DNA of 64,000 bases from Leptothoe spongobia TAU-MAC 1115 (GCF_018739885.1 NZ_JADOES010000013.1:45768-109767), one strand, 5' to 3'. Positions 8,870 through 19,268 are shown, numbered from the stretch's first letter. Made by a program: numbers and translations. Notes: generated by a model from the sequence alone, not told the origin.

Positions 8870-9781
8870 ATGCAATTATCTGATTTCTTGATTATCGGAG
8901 CTCCTAAATGTGGTACTACTTCGCTACATGCCTATCTAAGTCAGCATCCTCAACTGTTTATGAGTGCTGTAAAAGAACCACATTTCTTCGCTTTTGAACA
9001 TTGTTCTCCCAACTTTAATGGTCCAGGGGACAATCAAGCTCCACTGAGTCAAAATTCGATAACGCAGCTGAGTGAGTATAGACACCTTTTCAAAGAGGCT
9101 AAGGATGGCATGCTTCGAGGGGAGTCATCTACGATGTATCTCTATCTAAATAATGTTCCTCAATGCATTAAAGCTCATAATTCAGAAATGAAGCTAATTG
9201 CCATTTTAAGGCATCCAATTGATCGAGCTTTTTCCCACTTTCTTCATATGAGACGAGAAGGGCGTGAACAGCTTGAAAGTTTTGAAGAAGCGCTTCAAGC
9301 TGAGCCTCAAAGGATAGCTGAAGGATGGTCTCCTGCTTGGCACTATAGGCGTGTTAGTTGCTATTCAGAACAGCTAAAAAGGTACTTTCAGCTGTTTGAA
9401 CGTGAGCATTTGAGAATATACCTATATGAAGATTGGAGGGACCATCCAATGACGACCTTGAGAGATATGTTTACATTTTTAGAGGTTGATAATACGTTTC
9501 AGCCAGATATAGGCAAGAAACAAAATATATCCTTTAAACCCAAAAATGTTTGGCTATATAAGTTTCTCACTCAACCTAATTACTTGAAAAAAATGTTAAA
9601 AGACATTTTACCTGCCTCTGTTCGAAAGCCGTTGGCTACTCGTGCATACAAACAGAATATTGATCGGCCTCCAGTGCTCACAACTTCTATTCGTCGACGA
9701 TTAATGACTGAGTTTGAGGCTGACATCTTGCAGTTGCAAACTTTACTAGACTTGGATCTGACGTCCTGGTTGGATGATTAA
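8870..9781 (+). CDS. Sulfotransferase (Sulfotransfer_1, heparan-sulfotransferase-like)
   Basis: This is a 303-residue PAPS-dependent sulfotransferase. The 5'-phosphosulfate-binding loop is IIGAPKCGTTSLHAYL at residues 7-22, and KEPHFF follows near residue 37. The 3'-phosphate-binding region is RGESSTMYLYL with ILRHPIDRAFSHFLHMRREG. This arrangement is that of the NDST/heparan-like family used by bacteria on lipids, glycans and Nod factors. It follows three glycosyltransferase genes on the same strand, so a sulfated sugar or lipid-linked glycan is the most likely product. The substrate cannot be read from the sequence. AT-rich composition and lack of HIP1 sites hint at transfer or relaxed selection. 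Confidence 0.88.
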   Translation: MQLSDFLIIGAPKCGTTSLHAYLSQHPQLFMSAVKEPHFFAFEHCSPNFNGPGDNQAPLSQNSITQLSEYRHLFKEAKDGMLRGESSTMYLYLNNVPQCIKAHNSEMKLIAILRHPIDRAFSHFLHMRREGREQLESFEEALQAEPQRIAEGWSPAWHYRRVSCYSEQLKRYFQLFEREHLRIYLYEDWRDHPMTTLRDMFTFLEVDNTFQPDIGKKQNISFKPKNVWLYKFLTQPNYLKKMLKDILPASVRKPLATRAYKQNIDRPPVLTTSIRRRLMTEFEADILQLQTLLDLDLTSWLDD

Positions 9782-9908
9782 TTAATATGAGGGTAGGGGG
9801 AACCGAACCTTGACTTACCTGTTATTACGGCTTGCCTTACTTGTTTATTTACATGTCAAATAAAACTTACAGATCAATGGACACGAATTAAAGGAATTGT
9901 AAGTTCCA

Positions 9909-11888
9909 ATGACAACCATGCTTGAGAAAGGTAATATCAGTATCCATACTGAGAATATTTTCCCGATCATCAAAAAATGGCTCTATTCTGACCATGAAAT
10001 CTTTCTGCGGGAGCTAATTTCCAATGCGGTGGACGCTATTAGCAAGCTGAATATGGTCTCCCGTAGTTCGGATTTTACGGGTGAAGTTGGTGAGCCAGAA
10101 ATAACCATTGCTATCGATAAAGATGCTAAAACCATCAGTATCAGCGATAACGGCATTGGTATGACCGCTGATGAGGTGAAAAAGTACATTAACCAGGTAG
10201 CTTTTTCTAGTGCGGAGGAATTTGTTACCAAATATAAAGACAATGCTGACCAAAATATCATTGGTCATTTCGGTCTTGGTTTTTACTCCTCATTTATGGT
10301 GTCTGATCGAGTAGACATTGATACCTTGTCTTATCAGGATGGGGCTACTGCGATCCACTGGACCTGTGATGGTACGACATCCTTCGAGATTAGTGACTCG
10401 GAGCGGACTGAGCAAGGGACTACCATCACTCTGCACCTAATGGAGGAAGAGGCTGAATATCTGGAAACCTCACGCATCCAGCAGCTGATTAAGACCTACT
10501 GTGACTTTATGCCTGTCCCCATTAAGCTAGATGGGGAAGTGGCCAATAAGCAAAATGCTCCTTGGAAGCAGTCGCCCAGTGGTCTTAGCGATGACGAGTA
10601 TCTAGAGCTTTATCGTTATTTATATCCATTTCAGGAAGAGCCTTTGCTGTGGGTTCATCTGAACACTGATTACCCCTTTGTTGTCAACGGGATTCTTTAC
10701 TTTCCGAAACTACGACCCGATGTAGATGTGACTAAAGGGCAGATCAAGCTATTCTGCAATCAAGTTTTCGTCAGTGATAATTGTGAAGAAATCATTCCTC
10801 AATTTTTGCTGCCTTTGCGGGGTGTAGTCGATAGTACTGACATTCCGCTGAATGTATCCCGTAGTTTTTTGCAGAATGATCGGACAGTACGCCGTATTGC
10901 TGACTACATTGCCAAGAAGGTAGGCGATCGTCTTAAGGAACTGTATCGCAGCGATAAAACCAAGTACATTGAGTGCTGGCAAGACTTGGGTACCTTTGTT
11001 AAGTTTGGCTCCCTCAATAATGATAAGTTCAAGCAGCAGATTGCTGACTTTGTGATTTTCCGTACGACAGCAGAGCTGGCTAGCGATCAGCCCAAGGTAG
11101 AGGTTCAATCAGGAGAGGATGATGCGTGGCAGTCTGCTGATGGGGAAAATGCTGCTGCGGTCGATGCTAAAGGTAATGCCTATACGACGCTAAAGGAATA
11201 CCTGGAGCGTAATCAGGATAAGCATGAAAACCGAGTTTTCTATGCTACTGATGAAGTGTCTCAAGCTACCTACATCGATTTACATAAGCGTCAGGGATTA
11301 GAGGTTCTATACCTAGACTCGTTCATTGATACTCACTTTGTACCGTTTTTAGAGCAAGAATATTCTGACGTTAAATTTTCCCGTGTCGATTCTGACCTTG
11401 ATGACACGCTGATTGATGAGTCAGCTGGTGGTGATATCGTTGACCCAACAACTAACAAAACTAAAGGTGAACGGGTTAAGGAGCTATTTGAACAGTCGCT
11501 GAATAAGCCTAAAGTAACTATCCGTACGGATGCTCTCAAGTCCGATGATGCCCAAGGTGCGCCACCGGCCATTGTGCTATTACCCGAAGAAATGCGGCGG
11601 ATGCAAGAAATGATGGCCATGATGCAGCAGCAGACGGCACAGTTTCCTGAAGAACATACATTATTAGTAAATACAGCTCATCCGCTGATTCAAAATTTAC
11701 TAGATATGAGCCAGGGGGCGATTGTGCAGACCGATGGTGGTCAGTCGCCAACATCGGCAATGGCCAATATGATTTGTCAACATGTGTATGATTTGGCCCT
11801 AATGGCTCAAAAAGGATTTGATGCTGATGGTATGAAGTCTTTTGTTGAGCGCTCAAATAGCCTGTTAACGGATCTAACCAAAGCCTAG
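9909..11888 (+). CDS. htpG: Molecular chaperone HtpG (bacterial Hsp90)
   Basis: This is a 659-residue dimeric ATP-dependent chaperone of the cytosol. The N-terminal GHKL ATPase domain carries ELISNAVDAISKL (Glu and Asn of the N-box), DNGIGM, and GHFGLGFYSSFMV (G2/lid). The middle domain contains the conserved NVSRSFLQNDRTVRRI stretch with the catalytic-loop Arg. The C-terminal dimerisation domain has Met-rich MRRMQEMMAMMQQQ. Length fits cyanobacterial HtpG. The ATG at 9909 or the one three codons later could be used. Cyanobacterial HtpG is needed under heat and light stress; no heat-shock element was identified upstream. It sits between exopolysaccharide genes without an obvious functional link. 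Confidence 0.96.
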   Translation: MTTMLEKGNISIHTENIFPIIKKWLYSDHEIFLRELISNAVDAISKLNMVSRSSDFTGEVGEPEITIAIDKDAKTISISDNGIGMTADEVKKYINQVAFSSAEEFVTKYKDNADQNIIGHFGLGFYSSFMVSDRVDIDTLSYQDGATAIHWTCDGTTSFEISDSERTEQGTTITLHLMEEEAEYLETSRIQQLIKTYCDFMPVPIKLDGEVANKQNAPWKQSPSGLSDDEYLELYRYLYPFQEEPLLWVHLNTDYPFVVNGILYFPKLRPDVDVTKGQIKLFCNQVFVSDNCEEIIPQFLLPLRGVVDSTDIPLNVSRSFLQNDRTVRRIADYIAKKVGDRLKELYRSDKTKYIECWQDLGTFVKFGSLNNDKFKQQIADFVIFRTTAELASDQPKVEVQSGEDDAWQSADGENAAAVDAKGNAYTTLKEYLERNQDKHENRVFYATDEVSQATYIDLHKRQGLEVLYLDSFIDTHFVPFLEQEYSDVKFSRVDSDLDDTLIDESAGGDIVDPTTNKTKGERVKELFEQSLNKPKVTIRTDALKSDDAQGAPPAIVLLPEEMRRMQEMMAMMQQQTAQFPEEHTLLVNTAHPLIQNLLDMSQGAIVQTDGGQSPTSAMANMICQHVYDLALMAQKGFDADGMKSFVERSNSLLTDLTKA

Positions 11889-11960
11889 ATACTGCTTGGC
11901 AAATTTCTGAGTATATGAAGTAAGCCTGAAAACTTCATCAAAATCCAGGCCTTGAGTAAT

Positions 11961-12001
11961 TAAGAGTTAGGATTCAGTCTGTTGCTGGGTTCTAACTCTT
12001 A
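11961..12001 (+). terminator. Probable htpG terminator hairpin
   Basis: TAAGAGTTAGGA (11961-11972) pairs with TTCTAACTCTTA (11990-12001), with one G-T pair, around a 17-nt loop, followed by GCTTTTAG. It is located 72 bases after the htpG stop. Confidence 0.6.
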
Positions 12002-12144
12002 GCTTTTAGTTCAGAAAAAATAATCAATCTTGGCTGATAGACACTGTCATAATAGGTCTGCTTTGGTATCGAAGATGGCAGTGGTGGTTGCTTCCTATAG
12101 GGGAGTTATGCAATCATTAAGGACTGTATTCCAAGGACTGTGCC

Positions 12145-12381
12145 ATGAGCCGCAGATGCGATCTAACGAATAAGAAGGCCAATAATGCCTTTGCTGTTTC
12201 TCACTCTCATCGACGTACTAAGCGTTTACAACACGTTAACCTCCAAGACAAGCGAGTATGGTGGCCTACTGGTAAACGTTGGGTAAAGCTTCGTCTATCT
12301 GCTAAAGCGATTAAGACTTTGGAGAAGAAAGGTATTGAAGCAATGGCTCGTGAAGCTGGTCTTGATTTAAGTAAGTATTAG
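12145..12381 (+). CDS. rpmB: 50S ribosomal protein L28
   Basis: This 78-residue basic protein begins [21 protein letters not shown], the normal cyanobacterial L28 N-terminus, and contains the conserved [14 protein letters not shown] segment. Length is standard. Only one Cys is visible (RRCD), so this is not the four-Cys zinc-binding form. L28 binds 23S rRNA in the large subunit. The gene appears monocistronic, with its own strong downstream hairpin at 12501-12533. Confidence 0.96.
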   Translation: MSRRCDLTNKKANNAFAVSHSHRRTKRLQHVNLQDKRVWWPTGKRWVKLRLSAKAIKTLEKKGIEAMAREAGLDLSKY

Positions 12382-12500
12382 ATTGCTGACAACATACATT
12401 CAGATGGTTCTCATCTATAGAGAACGCCTTTCATAAGGTTTGACATCTGTTTTGCGGTTGATTGGTTCTTTCCCAAGTTAGAATTTAGTGTATTCACAGA

Positions 12501-12533
12501 TAAACCCCCTGTGCGTCTTAGCCAGGGGGTTTA
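12501..12533 (+). terminator. rpmB terminator hairpin
   Basis: TAAACCCCCTG (12501-12511) and CAGGGGGTTTA (12523-12533) form a perfect 11-bp GC-rich stem with an 11-nt loop, 120 bases after the rpmB stop. There is no long T-run, which is common in cyanobacteria. Confidence 0.7.
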
Positions 12534-12865
12534 GTGTATGTAATGATGGCCAGAAACGTAGAATCATTGTTGTCAAAATGGTATAGCCTTTGGGGATGTT
12601 GGATAGCTATACCGTTTGAACGACTACCTGATCGATTTTTTACAATGGATGGGTAAATTCAAAAGTAAATATTCAGTTACTATCCTGATTACCGTTTGGG
12701 TAATTGAGGGTTTACTCTAGGCAAGTCTACTATGGGGTATGTAGATGCCGATTTAATCTTCGGTTGTTCCCTGAAGGTTTCAAATGTTTGACCCTATGGG
12801 GTCAGATCAATGGTCACAGTTGCCTTAGCTGCACCAGGTCTACCGCTCATCTTTAACAGTCAGCG
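12534..12865. other. hpsA upstream region with two hairpins
   Basis: About 330 bases lead to hpsA. AAATGGTATAGC (12576-12587) pairs with GCTATACCGTTT (12606-12617), one G-T pair, around an 18-nt loop. A short palindrome TGACCC-TATG-GGGTCA lies about 70 bases before the hpsA start. These could be leader structures or attenuators. I could not assign a promoter or known riboswitch class. Confidence 0.4.
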
Positions 12866-15800
12866 ATGTCTACTCCAAAACGCTCTCGAGTGTCTAATCG
12901 TCATTTATTATTCCTCCAATTTTTGCGGCTACCCAAGCGATTTATGGCTTGGTTGCTAAGGCTTATTTTCATTGGTGCACGCATCACACGCACTAATAAC
13001 GCAGGTTTTGTCTTGCCAACGACCGTATTACTCTTGCTTGTGGTGTCATTGACGGTTGGGGGGCTCAGTTTTCGTTCTTTTTCTAGGGTTGAGCGTACGA
13101 TTGCTTTACGTGAGCAGAAGGTCGTTGATGAAATTGCTGCTCCTGCTATTGATCGGGCCCGAGCAAAGATAGAATACATGTTTGCCAATGATGGCAGGGT
13201 CGCCGACAAACGACCTCCTTCTAGTCAAGACTTGATTGAGGCGTTATTGGCAAATGCTGGAGGAGCTAATGATCCCTATACATTACCCGATGAAACGCAG
13301 TTAGACATTGTGCCTGGCAATGTGGCACCGACTGTTAATACCACTGGCCTAGAACCCGCATGGGCTTTTGATTTTCAAGGACGTAACGTTGTCTACTCAA
13401 TTCTTGTGCAGAGTGACAACGGCATAGATGCGGATATGGATGGTGAATTTGACATTACGATCCAAAGCAAAGTTGATGCTGACGGGGATGGCGTTGATGA
13501 AAAAGTTCAAAGCCAGGTAACTCGAAATGGCCCTATCAGTGCTGGGGACCCAGGTGGTAACTGCCCAATTGGCTCTTTGGCCGGTAGTGGTTGGTACGAA
13601 GTTGGGGGCGGCTCTCGCTTAGAGAAAAATATTCAAGTTAATGTATTGTCAGCGACTGGTGATGGTGTCAATCGCGCTGTGAATGCTGGGGAATATCAGC
13701 AAGTGCGTGTTGCTCAACGTGGGAGTCGTTGGGGTGCCTGGTTCCGATATGACTTAGATATTTTTCCAGGTTCTGACTTTCGGTGGAATGGCGCTATGCA
13801 TACCGAAGCAAACCTAATCACAGGACAAAGTTTCAAGGCCTATTTAGTCAGTGCGCAAAGCTCTTGTATTAATGATCCAGCGTCATCCGAAATCAGTCTG
13901 AACTCGATTGATAATGATGGTAACGGTAGCATCACTGATGCCAATGATTTCAGAGGCGAGTTAATCGGTGGCAGTATTCTCAACGACGACTTTGAGTTGA
14001 AGTGGGGAAATAATGGTACGAACGTTGAGTATCATTCATCTAGAAACTTTGCTGGTAATGTGCCTGTCATAACTGAGTTAGGTGATCCGGGTGATACTGC
14101 TGACTCCAGTAATGATTCTGTTGATACTACCGACAAGCCGTCAGACATTGCGATTGATCCAGTTAATATTTTTACAAAGGACGGTTCATCTCATTTAACA
14201 CCTGCTAACTATCGTGATGATCCCGCTTGGGCCAATGCTATTGCGACAAACGCTGACCGCAATGGACGAGTTGAGCTTGACCAGGATGATACTGTTCGTC
14301 CTTTCCTGGATGATGGTTACCGTGCGGATGGTCGCTATGGTCCTAAGTTCCGTTACGACAGTCAGCAAGCTCTGGATGAACAAGATGGTGTTGCGATATC
14401 GCCTAATCTAAGTGGTCAAGATATTCCGCTAAGTCATGACGCCCTTGTTGTTGATGACGCAGCTAATGAGGTCTTTGGCTTGGATGGTTATTGGGAGCGT
14501 CGGGCCATTAAGCAAGGCTTGCGGGTTGTTGTGGGTCAGCGTTTAGAGTTAGGAAATTCTCTTGGTTGGGGAGGGAGCGATGATCCGCTTTATCCTCAAA
14601 AAACGGTTCAGAGTTCGTTGATTGATACATCTGTTGTCGCCCAAGAGCCTGGAGAGGTTTTGCAGCAGCGCTCCCTTCGGGATAACCTGGCGGCTGTTCA
14701 GGGGATGATTGTTTATCACTACACTGAGGATGATGGCGAGTTGCCATACATGTGTATGGCGTCTACGGTTCATCCAGGTACAGACAAAACCCTGGAAAAT
14801 AGTCGAACATTCACTCAGTATCCAGCTAATCCATCTACTAATGATTGGAAAATTGATTTCTTGAACGGTGTAGGCACTAATGGCTGGGAATTTGATTTTC
14901 AAAGTGCCTATGCAACGCCTGCTAATTTTGCTAGTGCAGTGGTTGATACCCAGCCTCTTGGTAAGGCCCTGAGAAACTTAGCCTATTTTGCCGGTGATCC
15001 GTTAGGCGGTGCTCCCTCATTTCCTGCTGTTCAAGGAACTGAAAATATTACCTTTAGTGGTAGTAATGCCAATACGGCGAACTTAGTGCATCCCTACCCT
15101 TATTTATCTATGTGGGGGGATTTCTCGATCCTACGTCGTATTTTTGACACCTATGGTGTAACAACAACGGCGCAGTACGATGACCTCAGCCCAGCAGATA
15201 AATCAACGTTGCACAGTTCGGCCTGTTCGTTGGGGATGCTGGCCTATAACTTACAGTCAGTACAGGACGAAGTTACGGCTGGCAGTACAGATCCGGTGAT
15301 ATTGGAATTAAGAGATCAAATTGAGCGAGATCGTACGTATGGTTTCAATACAACGGCTCTTGGTTTAGCAACGACTGTTAAGTATCCGGCTCTTTACTAC
15401 CTGTTCCCGATTGAAGATCATGATCAAATTGGCGTTGGGGCAACAACTCCACCGTCTCCTCAGCCTTTGACTGAGGAGTACTTTACGGAAGATCTAACAG
15501 GCACAGATGTTCCATATATTTCTCAAGTGTCTGGTGCAGCGATTACTGGCGGTATCAATGATGCAACCACTATCTATGCTGCTGTTAATCCCGCTGATAT
15601 TGATCTGGCACCGTTAGCGCCTGGTTCGTTTAATCAACCAAAGGCTTCTGTGGTGACTGATGCAGATACGGGCGTTGCTCCTGATTTTACGGATACAACA
15701 GCCTATTTGACCTCTGGTCAAAATAACCGTCTTTATTTCTCAAAGAACTATATCAACGCAAACGGTACTTTCTATGCCACCACATTTTTAGATAAGAGCA

Positions 15801-17332
15801 TGATGGATGGCCGTGAATTGATGAGTTCGCGCGTTACGGATTTAGACATTGGTAATCTGACCCTTAATACGGTTGGAACCTCCGGCATTAAGTGGATTCC
15901 GGAAAGGGGTGGCATTGTCTATACCTTTAGGGAGGATGCTGTCCGCGAAGACAGCATTGTCAGACCGAAGCATACAAGCGCTAACTGGGACGATGACATT
16001 GCCAGTGCGACTGCGAACAACTGTCGTGTCTTTAATAATCTGTTGACTAATGCCGAATGTTATATGGATTATGTTCCCACCGACGGTTCGCAACGTGGTA
16101 CCTTTGACCCTCCTTTGAACCCAACGACGGGTATTAGTGTGAAGCCAGTAGACTTAGTGGCTGATCCGATGCGTCGTCCTAATGGGTTTCGAATTTTTAA
16201 TGGAGCCAATTTGAATCGGTCTGATGATATTGAAGCGGCTGGAATGACATTGGTCACCGATAATTCGCTCTATATCAAAGGTGATCTAAATCTCCATGAA
16301 ACTAAGACTGGAACTCCTGCAGAACTGCAAGAGTTTACAGGGGGCTCATTTTTAGCCGATGCTGATTTTGCAACTGCAAACGAAGCTACTGCACGTACAA
16401 ACTTTTATGGGCGTTTGGCAGCTGATTTAGACAGTCGATTTGCTAATCCTGCAGAAGATAAGTGGCGACCTGTTGAGATATTTGCAGATGCGATTACGAT
16501 TCTTTCCGATACGTATTTAGATGGTGTTGTGGAAGATGCGTTTATTAAACGTAGGGGAACTGCAGAAGGTACACCCATAATTAATAGTTCTTTTACTAAT
16601 TTCCACCGACCTAGGCATAGTAGTAATCGGAGTAAGTCTACATACCAACGCGAGGATGAAGAGGTCGTAGGCAGTACTAATGTTGATTTGCCCATTAGGT
16701 TTGATCGCAATGGTGTGCTCAAGTCGAATCAATCTGGTACATACGCTCCTTTCCCGAATGGGACAGGCAACAATACGTCATATATCTACTTTGACTATCC
16801 CGCTAATGTTGGTGAATACAGGAGGCAGCGTCGTTCAGAGGCTATTACAGCGGATTTAGATGCCAACGCGACCAGAGTGAACGCCCTGCTGATTGCTGGT
16901 ATTGTTCCGTCGCGTCCTGCGCAGCCCTACGGGGGACTACATAATTTCCCTCGCCTTTTGGAATATTGGAAGAATAAGCCTTTATATATTTCGGGTGGCT
17001 TTTTCCAGCTCAATTTTAGTACCCAAGCTACAGCCCCTTATGACCAAGATGCATGGTCTCCAGGAGATACTAGCAATTCAGACTTGTTTATTGGCTATTA
17101 CAATGCGGCTGATCGTATTTGGGGTTATGACGTAGCCCTGCAGTATGTAAGCTCTGCTCCCATCGCGGAGCGATTTATAACGTTGGGACGACCTAGAAAC
17201 GAGTACTATCGTCAGGTTGACTTAGAGGATCCCTATGTCAAGCCGCTGCGCTGTCCAACTGATGCCGGTGGTAACTATGTCCAGGTCGATCCGCAATATG
17301 CAACTTTGGCAGATTGTCAAGCTAGCCTCTGA
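12866..17332 (+). CDS. hpsA: Hormogonium polysaccharide biosynthesis protein HpsA (giant pilin-like protein)
   Basis: This 1488-residue protein has a pilin/PilX-like N-terminus. After a basic leader, NNAGFVLPTTVLLLLVV gives a possible prepilin cleavage after Gly47 and a hydrophobic helix at about 48-66. Thr replaces the usual Glu at +5. The large C-terminal body is predicted extracellular. It has aspartate-rich, calcium-site-like stretches (DADMDGEFD at 188-196, DADGDGVDE at 204-212, a DNDGNGS loop near 350). HpsA is required for hormogonium polysaccharide and gliding in Nostoc punctiforme. The next two genes are the pseudopilins HpsB and HpsC, the order known from that locus. No HIP1 octamer occurs in its 4.5 kb. 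Biochemical function is unknown for the family. Confidence 0.85.
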   Translation: MSTPKRSRVSNRHLLFLQFLRLPKRFMAWLLRLIFIGARITRTNNAGFVLPTTVLLLLVVSLTVGGLSFRSFSRVERTIALREQKVVDEIAAPAIDRARAKIEYMFANDGRVADKRPPSSQDLIEALLANAGGANDPYTLPDETQLDIVPGNVAPTVNTTGLEPAWAFDFQGRNVVYSILVQSDNGIDADMDGEFDITIQSKVDADGDGVDEKVQSQVTRNGPISAGDPGGNCPIGSLAGSGWYEVGGGSRLEKNIQVNVLSATGDGVNRAVNAGEYQQVRVAQRGSRWGAWFRYDLDIFPGSDFRWNGAMHTEANLITGQSFKAYLVSAQSSCINDPASSEISLNSIDNDGNGSITDANDFRGELIGGSILNDDFELKWGNNGTNVEYHSSRNFAGNVPVITELGDPGDTADSSNDSVDTTDKPSDIAIDPVNIFTKDGSSHLTPANYRDDPAWANAIATNADRNGRVELDQDDTVRPFLDDGYRADGRYGPKFRYDSQQALDEQDGVAISPNLSGQDIPLSHDALVVDDAANEVFGLDGYWERRAIKQGLRVVVGQRLELGNSLGWGGSDDPLYPQKTVQSSLIDTSVVAQEPGEVLQQRSLRDNLAAVQGMIVYHYTEDDGELPYMCMASTVHPGTDKTLENSRTFTQYPANPSTNDWKIDFLNGVGTNGWEFDFQSAYATPANFASAVVDTQPLGKALRNLAYFAGDPLGGAPSFPAVQGTENITFSGSNANTANLVHPYPYLSMWGDFSILRRIFDTYGVTTTAQYDDLSPADKSTLHSSACSLGMLAYNLQSVQDEVTAGSTDPVILELRDQIERDRTYGFNTTALGLATTVKYPALYYLFPIEDHDQIGVGATTPPSPQPLTEEYFTEDLTGTDVPYISQVSGAAITGGINDATTIYAAVNPADIDLAPLAPGSFNQPKASVVTDADTGVAPDFTDTTAYLTSGQNNRLYFSKNYINANGTFYATTFLDKSMMDGRELMSSRVTDLDIGNLTLNTVGTSGIKWIPERGGIVYTFREDAVREDSIVRPKHTSANWDDDIASATANNCRVFNNLLTNAECYMDYVPTDGSQRGTFDPPLNPTTGISVKPVDLVADPMRRPNGFRIFNGANLNRSDDIEAAGMTLVTDNSLYIKGDLNLHETKTGTPAELQEFTGGSFLADADFATANEATARTNFYGRLAADLDSRFANPAEDKWRPVEIFADAITILSDTYLDGVVEDAFIKRRGTAEGTPIINSSFTNFHRPRHSSNRSKSTYQREDEEVVGSTNVDLPIRFDRNGVLKSNQSGTYAPFPNGTGNNTSYIYFDYPANVGEYRRQRRSEAITADLDANATRVNALLIAGIVPSRPAQPYGGLHNFPRLLEYWKNKPLYISGGFFQLNFSTQATAPYDQDAWSPGDTSNSDLFIGYYNAADRIWGYDVALQYVSSAPIAERFITLGRPRNEYYRQVDLEDPYVKPLRCPTDAGGNYVQVDPQYATLADCQASL

Positions 17333-17376
17333 TCATTGTTCTACTGTTTAATCGATATTCATTGAGATTTGAACCT

Positions 17377-18066
17377 ATGATGCGCCGAGTTCCTAAAGCA
17401 GATAATCAGGGTTTAACTCTGGTCGAATGTCTTGTTGCGATTACGGTCATTGGTGTTTCAGTGGCCATGATATCTCCTGTTGTTTTGCTGGCGGTGGGTA
17501 CTCGTGTTCAAAGTCAGAGGACTGAGCAGGCGCTACAGTTAGCCCAAAGTGAAATTGATAAATTGCGACTAGTGATTGAGCGGGGAGATAGCAGTAATAT
17601 TGCTGCGGTTAATGCACTGTTGCCAGCTACTCCTGCTGGTATTAATTCAGTGGCGGACTTTGAAGCTAGCGTTCCTCCTCCAGAGGATATAGAGTTGACT
17701 GCTGCGAATCGTTATCAAACAGACTTGAACTTTGCAAAACCTGTAGACATAGATTCTGACGGGACTACGGATTTTGCAATTCAGCTGTTTCGAAATTCCA
17801 CAACAACCACAACTAGTGGAGTTGCCCTTGATTTTGGCGTGAGAGTATATACGGCAAATGCATTAGACAAGCCTGCTGCCGACCTGGGTACTGAGGCTGC
17901 TCGTGTTCAGGGGCGTGGTTTGTCGACAGGAAGTGCGGCAACAAATCCATTGGCAGTACTTTATACGACAGTTATTAAGAGTGATACTGCCACATCGCTG
18001 TGTGATTACTACAATTACATCGAGAGTACAACTGGACAAACGGCATCGGCACCGGGTGCCTGTTAG
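17377..18066 (+). CDS. hpsB: Pseudopilin HpsB
   Basis: This is a 229-residue prepilin-like protein from the ATG at 17377; an in-frame TTG lies five codons earlier. The class III signal is NQG-LTLVECLVAIT: cleavage after Gly12, Leu at +1, Glu at +5, then one hydrophobic helix. The rest is a small globular, secreted domain ending in a Cys-containing tail (SLCDYYNY and PGAC), which may form a disulfide. The position directly after hpsA (44 nt) and before a second pseudopilin fits the hps locus of Nostoc, where such proteins are needed for polysaccharide secretion and gliding. It is probably processed by PilD and assembled with the type IV pilus machine, none of which is in this window. Confidence 0.75.
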   Translation: MMRRVPKADNQGLTLVECLVAITVIGVSVAMISPVVLLAVGTRVQSQRTEQALQLAQSEIDKLRLVIERGDSSNIAAVNALLPATPAGINSVADFEASVPPPEDIELTAANRYQTDLNFAKPVDIDSDGTTDFAIQLFRNSTTTTTSGVALDFGVRVYTANALDKPAADLGTEAARVQGRGLSTGSAATNPLAVLYTTVIKSDTATSLCDYYNYIESTTGQTASAPGAC

Positions 18067-18118
18067 GTTCGAAACTTACTACAACAGCAGATTAGAGGCA
18101 CTACCTGAGGATTGAACA

Positions 18119-19186
18119 ATGAGTTGGAAGTTACGTCGTCGTCGTTTGCTTGGTGACTTACTAAAAAATCATCATCAGGCCAGGCATAAAGGATTTACAT
18201 TAACTGAGCTTCTGGTTACAACAGCCATCGCTGGTATTGTTGTTTCTGGTCTTTTGGCTGTGGTGGTTAACGTCCTACGCGTTGATCAAAGAGAAGTGCG
18301 TTTAAGCCGGGTGCAACAAGATACTCAGCGTGCCCTTGACTATATCAGTAATGATTTACAAGAGGCCGTTTATGTTTATCCTGATCCCAGTGGGGTGAGG
18401 GCGTTATTGAATGACCCCAATATGCCCAATAGTGCTGGGTCTACTGATGTTCTAGCTTTTTGGCGACCCACAGAGATTCCTGAAGCTGATATTGCCGATA
18501 CTGTTGCAGCTTGTCAGACAGACAATCCAACATTGGGGGCAACCGGCTGTGAGGAGTTGCTTACTCGCCGAGCTGAATATTCTTTAGTTGTCTATATACA
18601 TGCTCCTTTTGACAATGCTTTGGTGTGGGAGGGGCAGTCCAGACTGATACGTTATGAGCTACCTCGTTACGGCAGAAGCGGCGGTGCTTTAGTAGAACGT
18701 GCTGGTTATGTGGATCCTAGTAGTGCAGCAGCTACGGGCCAAGTTAATGATTTTGAAAATTGGGCTCCATCTGCTGCTGTGGATGGAACCGATGATGTGT
18801 TAGTTGACTATATTAGTCTCCCAGTGAGTACTGCAACAGTTGGAGCTACTGCTGTTGACTGTGATGCGATAACTGGTATTCCTGCAACCTATGTTCCGTC
18901 ACCTCCTGATGCTGCGCAGGGAACTGGTTTTTTTGCTTGTGTCAGGGACCCCGATGTAGATAATAGTTCTTTATCAGCAGTTGATTTACGGGCTAGATTA
19001 GCGGCAGGGGCTACTTTTCGAGGGGCTCAGGATGTGTTTCTGTTTGTTAGCGGAGATGCGCAGCCTGCAGATGGTAATGATTTCACACGTGCCACGTTGA
19101 ACCCTGCTAATGATTTGAGTAAGTTGCCGATTTTGTCGCGTCAGACCCAGGTTAGAGGTGTGGTTGACCGGGGAACGTCACTGTAG
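18119..19186 (+). CDS. hpsC: Pseudopilin HpsC
   Basis: This 355-residue protein has a canonical prepilin signal: a basic leader (KLRRRRLLGDLLKNHHQARHK), Gly25 followed by FTLTELLVTTAIAG with Glu at +5, then a hydrophobic helix. It is larger than minor pilins of the GspH type and resembles the GspJ/PilW class. The C-terminal region contains several Cys residues (about 130-150 and 260-285) that could pair after export. It follows hpsB by 52 nt and is probably in the same transcript. The role is inferred as a minor-pilin component of hormogonium polysaccharide secretion. Confidence 0.72.
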   Translation: MSWKLRRRRLLGDLLKNHHQARHKGFTLTELLVTTAIAGIVVSGLLAVVVNVLRVDQREVRLSRVQQDTQRALDYISNDLQEAVYVYPDPSGVRALLNDPNMPNSAGSTDVLAFWRPTEIPEADIADTVAACQTDNPTLGATGCEELLTRRAEYSLVVYIHAPFDNALVWEGQSRLIRYELPRYGRSGGALVERAGYVDPSSAAATGQVNDFENWAPSAAVDGTDDVLVDYISLPVSTATVGATAVDCDAITGIPATYVPSPPDAAQGTGFFACVRDPDVDNSSLSAVDLRARLAAGATFRGAQDVFLFVSGDAQPADGNDFTRATLNPANDLSKLPILSRQTQVRGVVDRGTSL

Positions 19187-19268
19187 TTGCTATACTCAAC
19201 TGCAAGATTACTGCAAAGTTCAATTTAGCTGACTCTAATGCCAATTTTTAATAGTATATGAGAAAATT

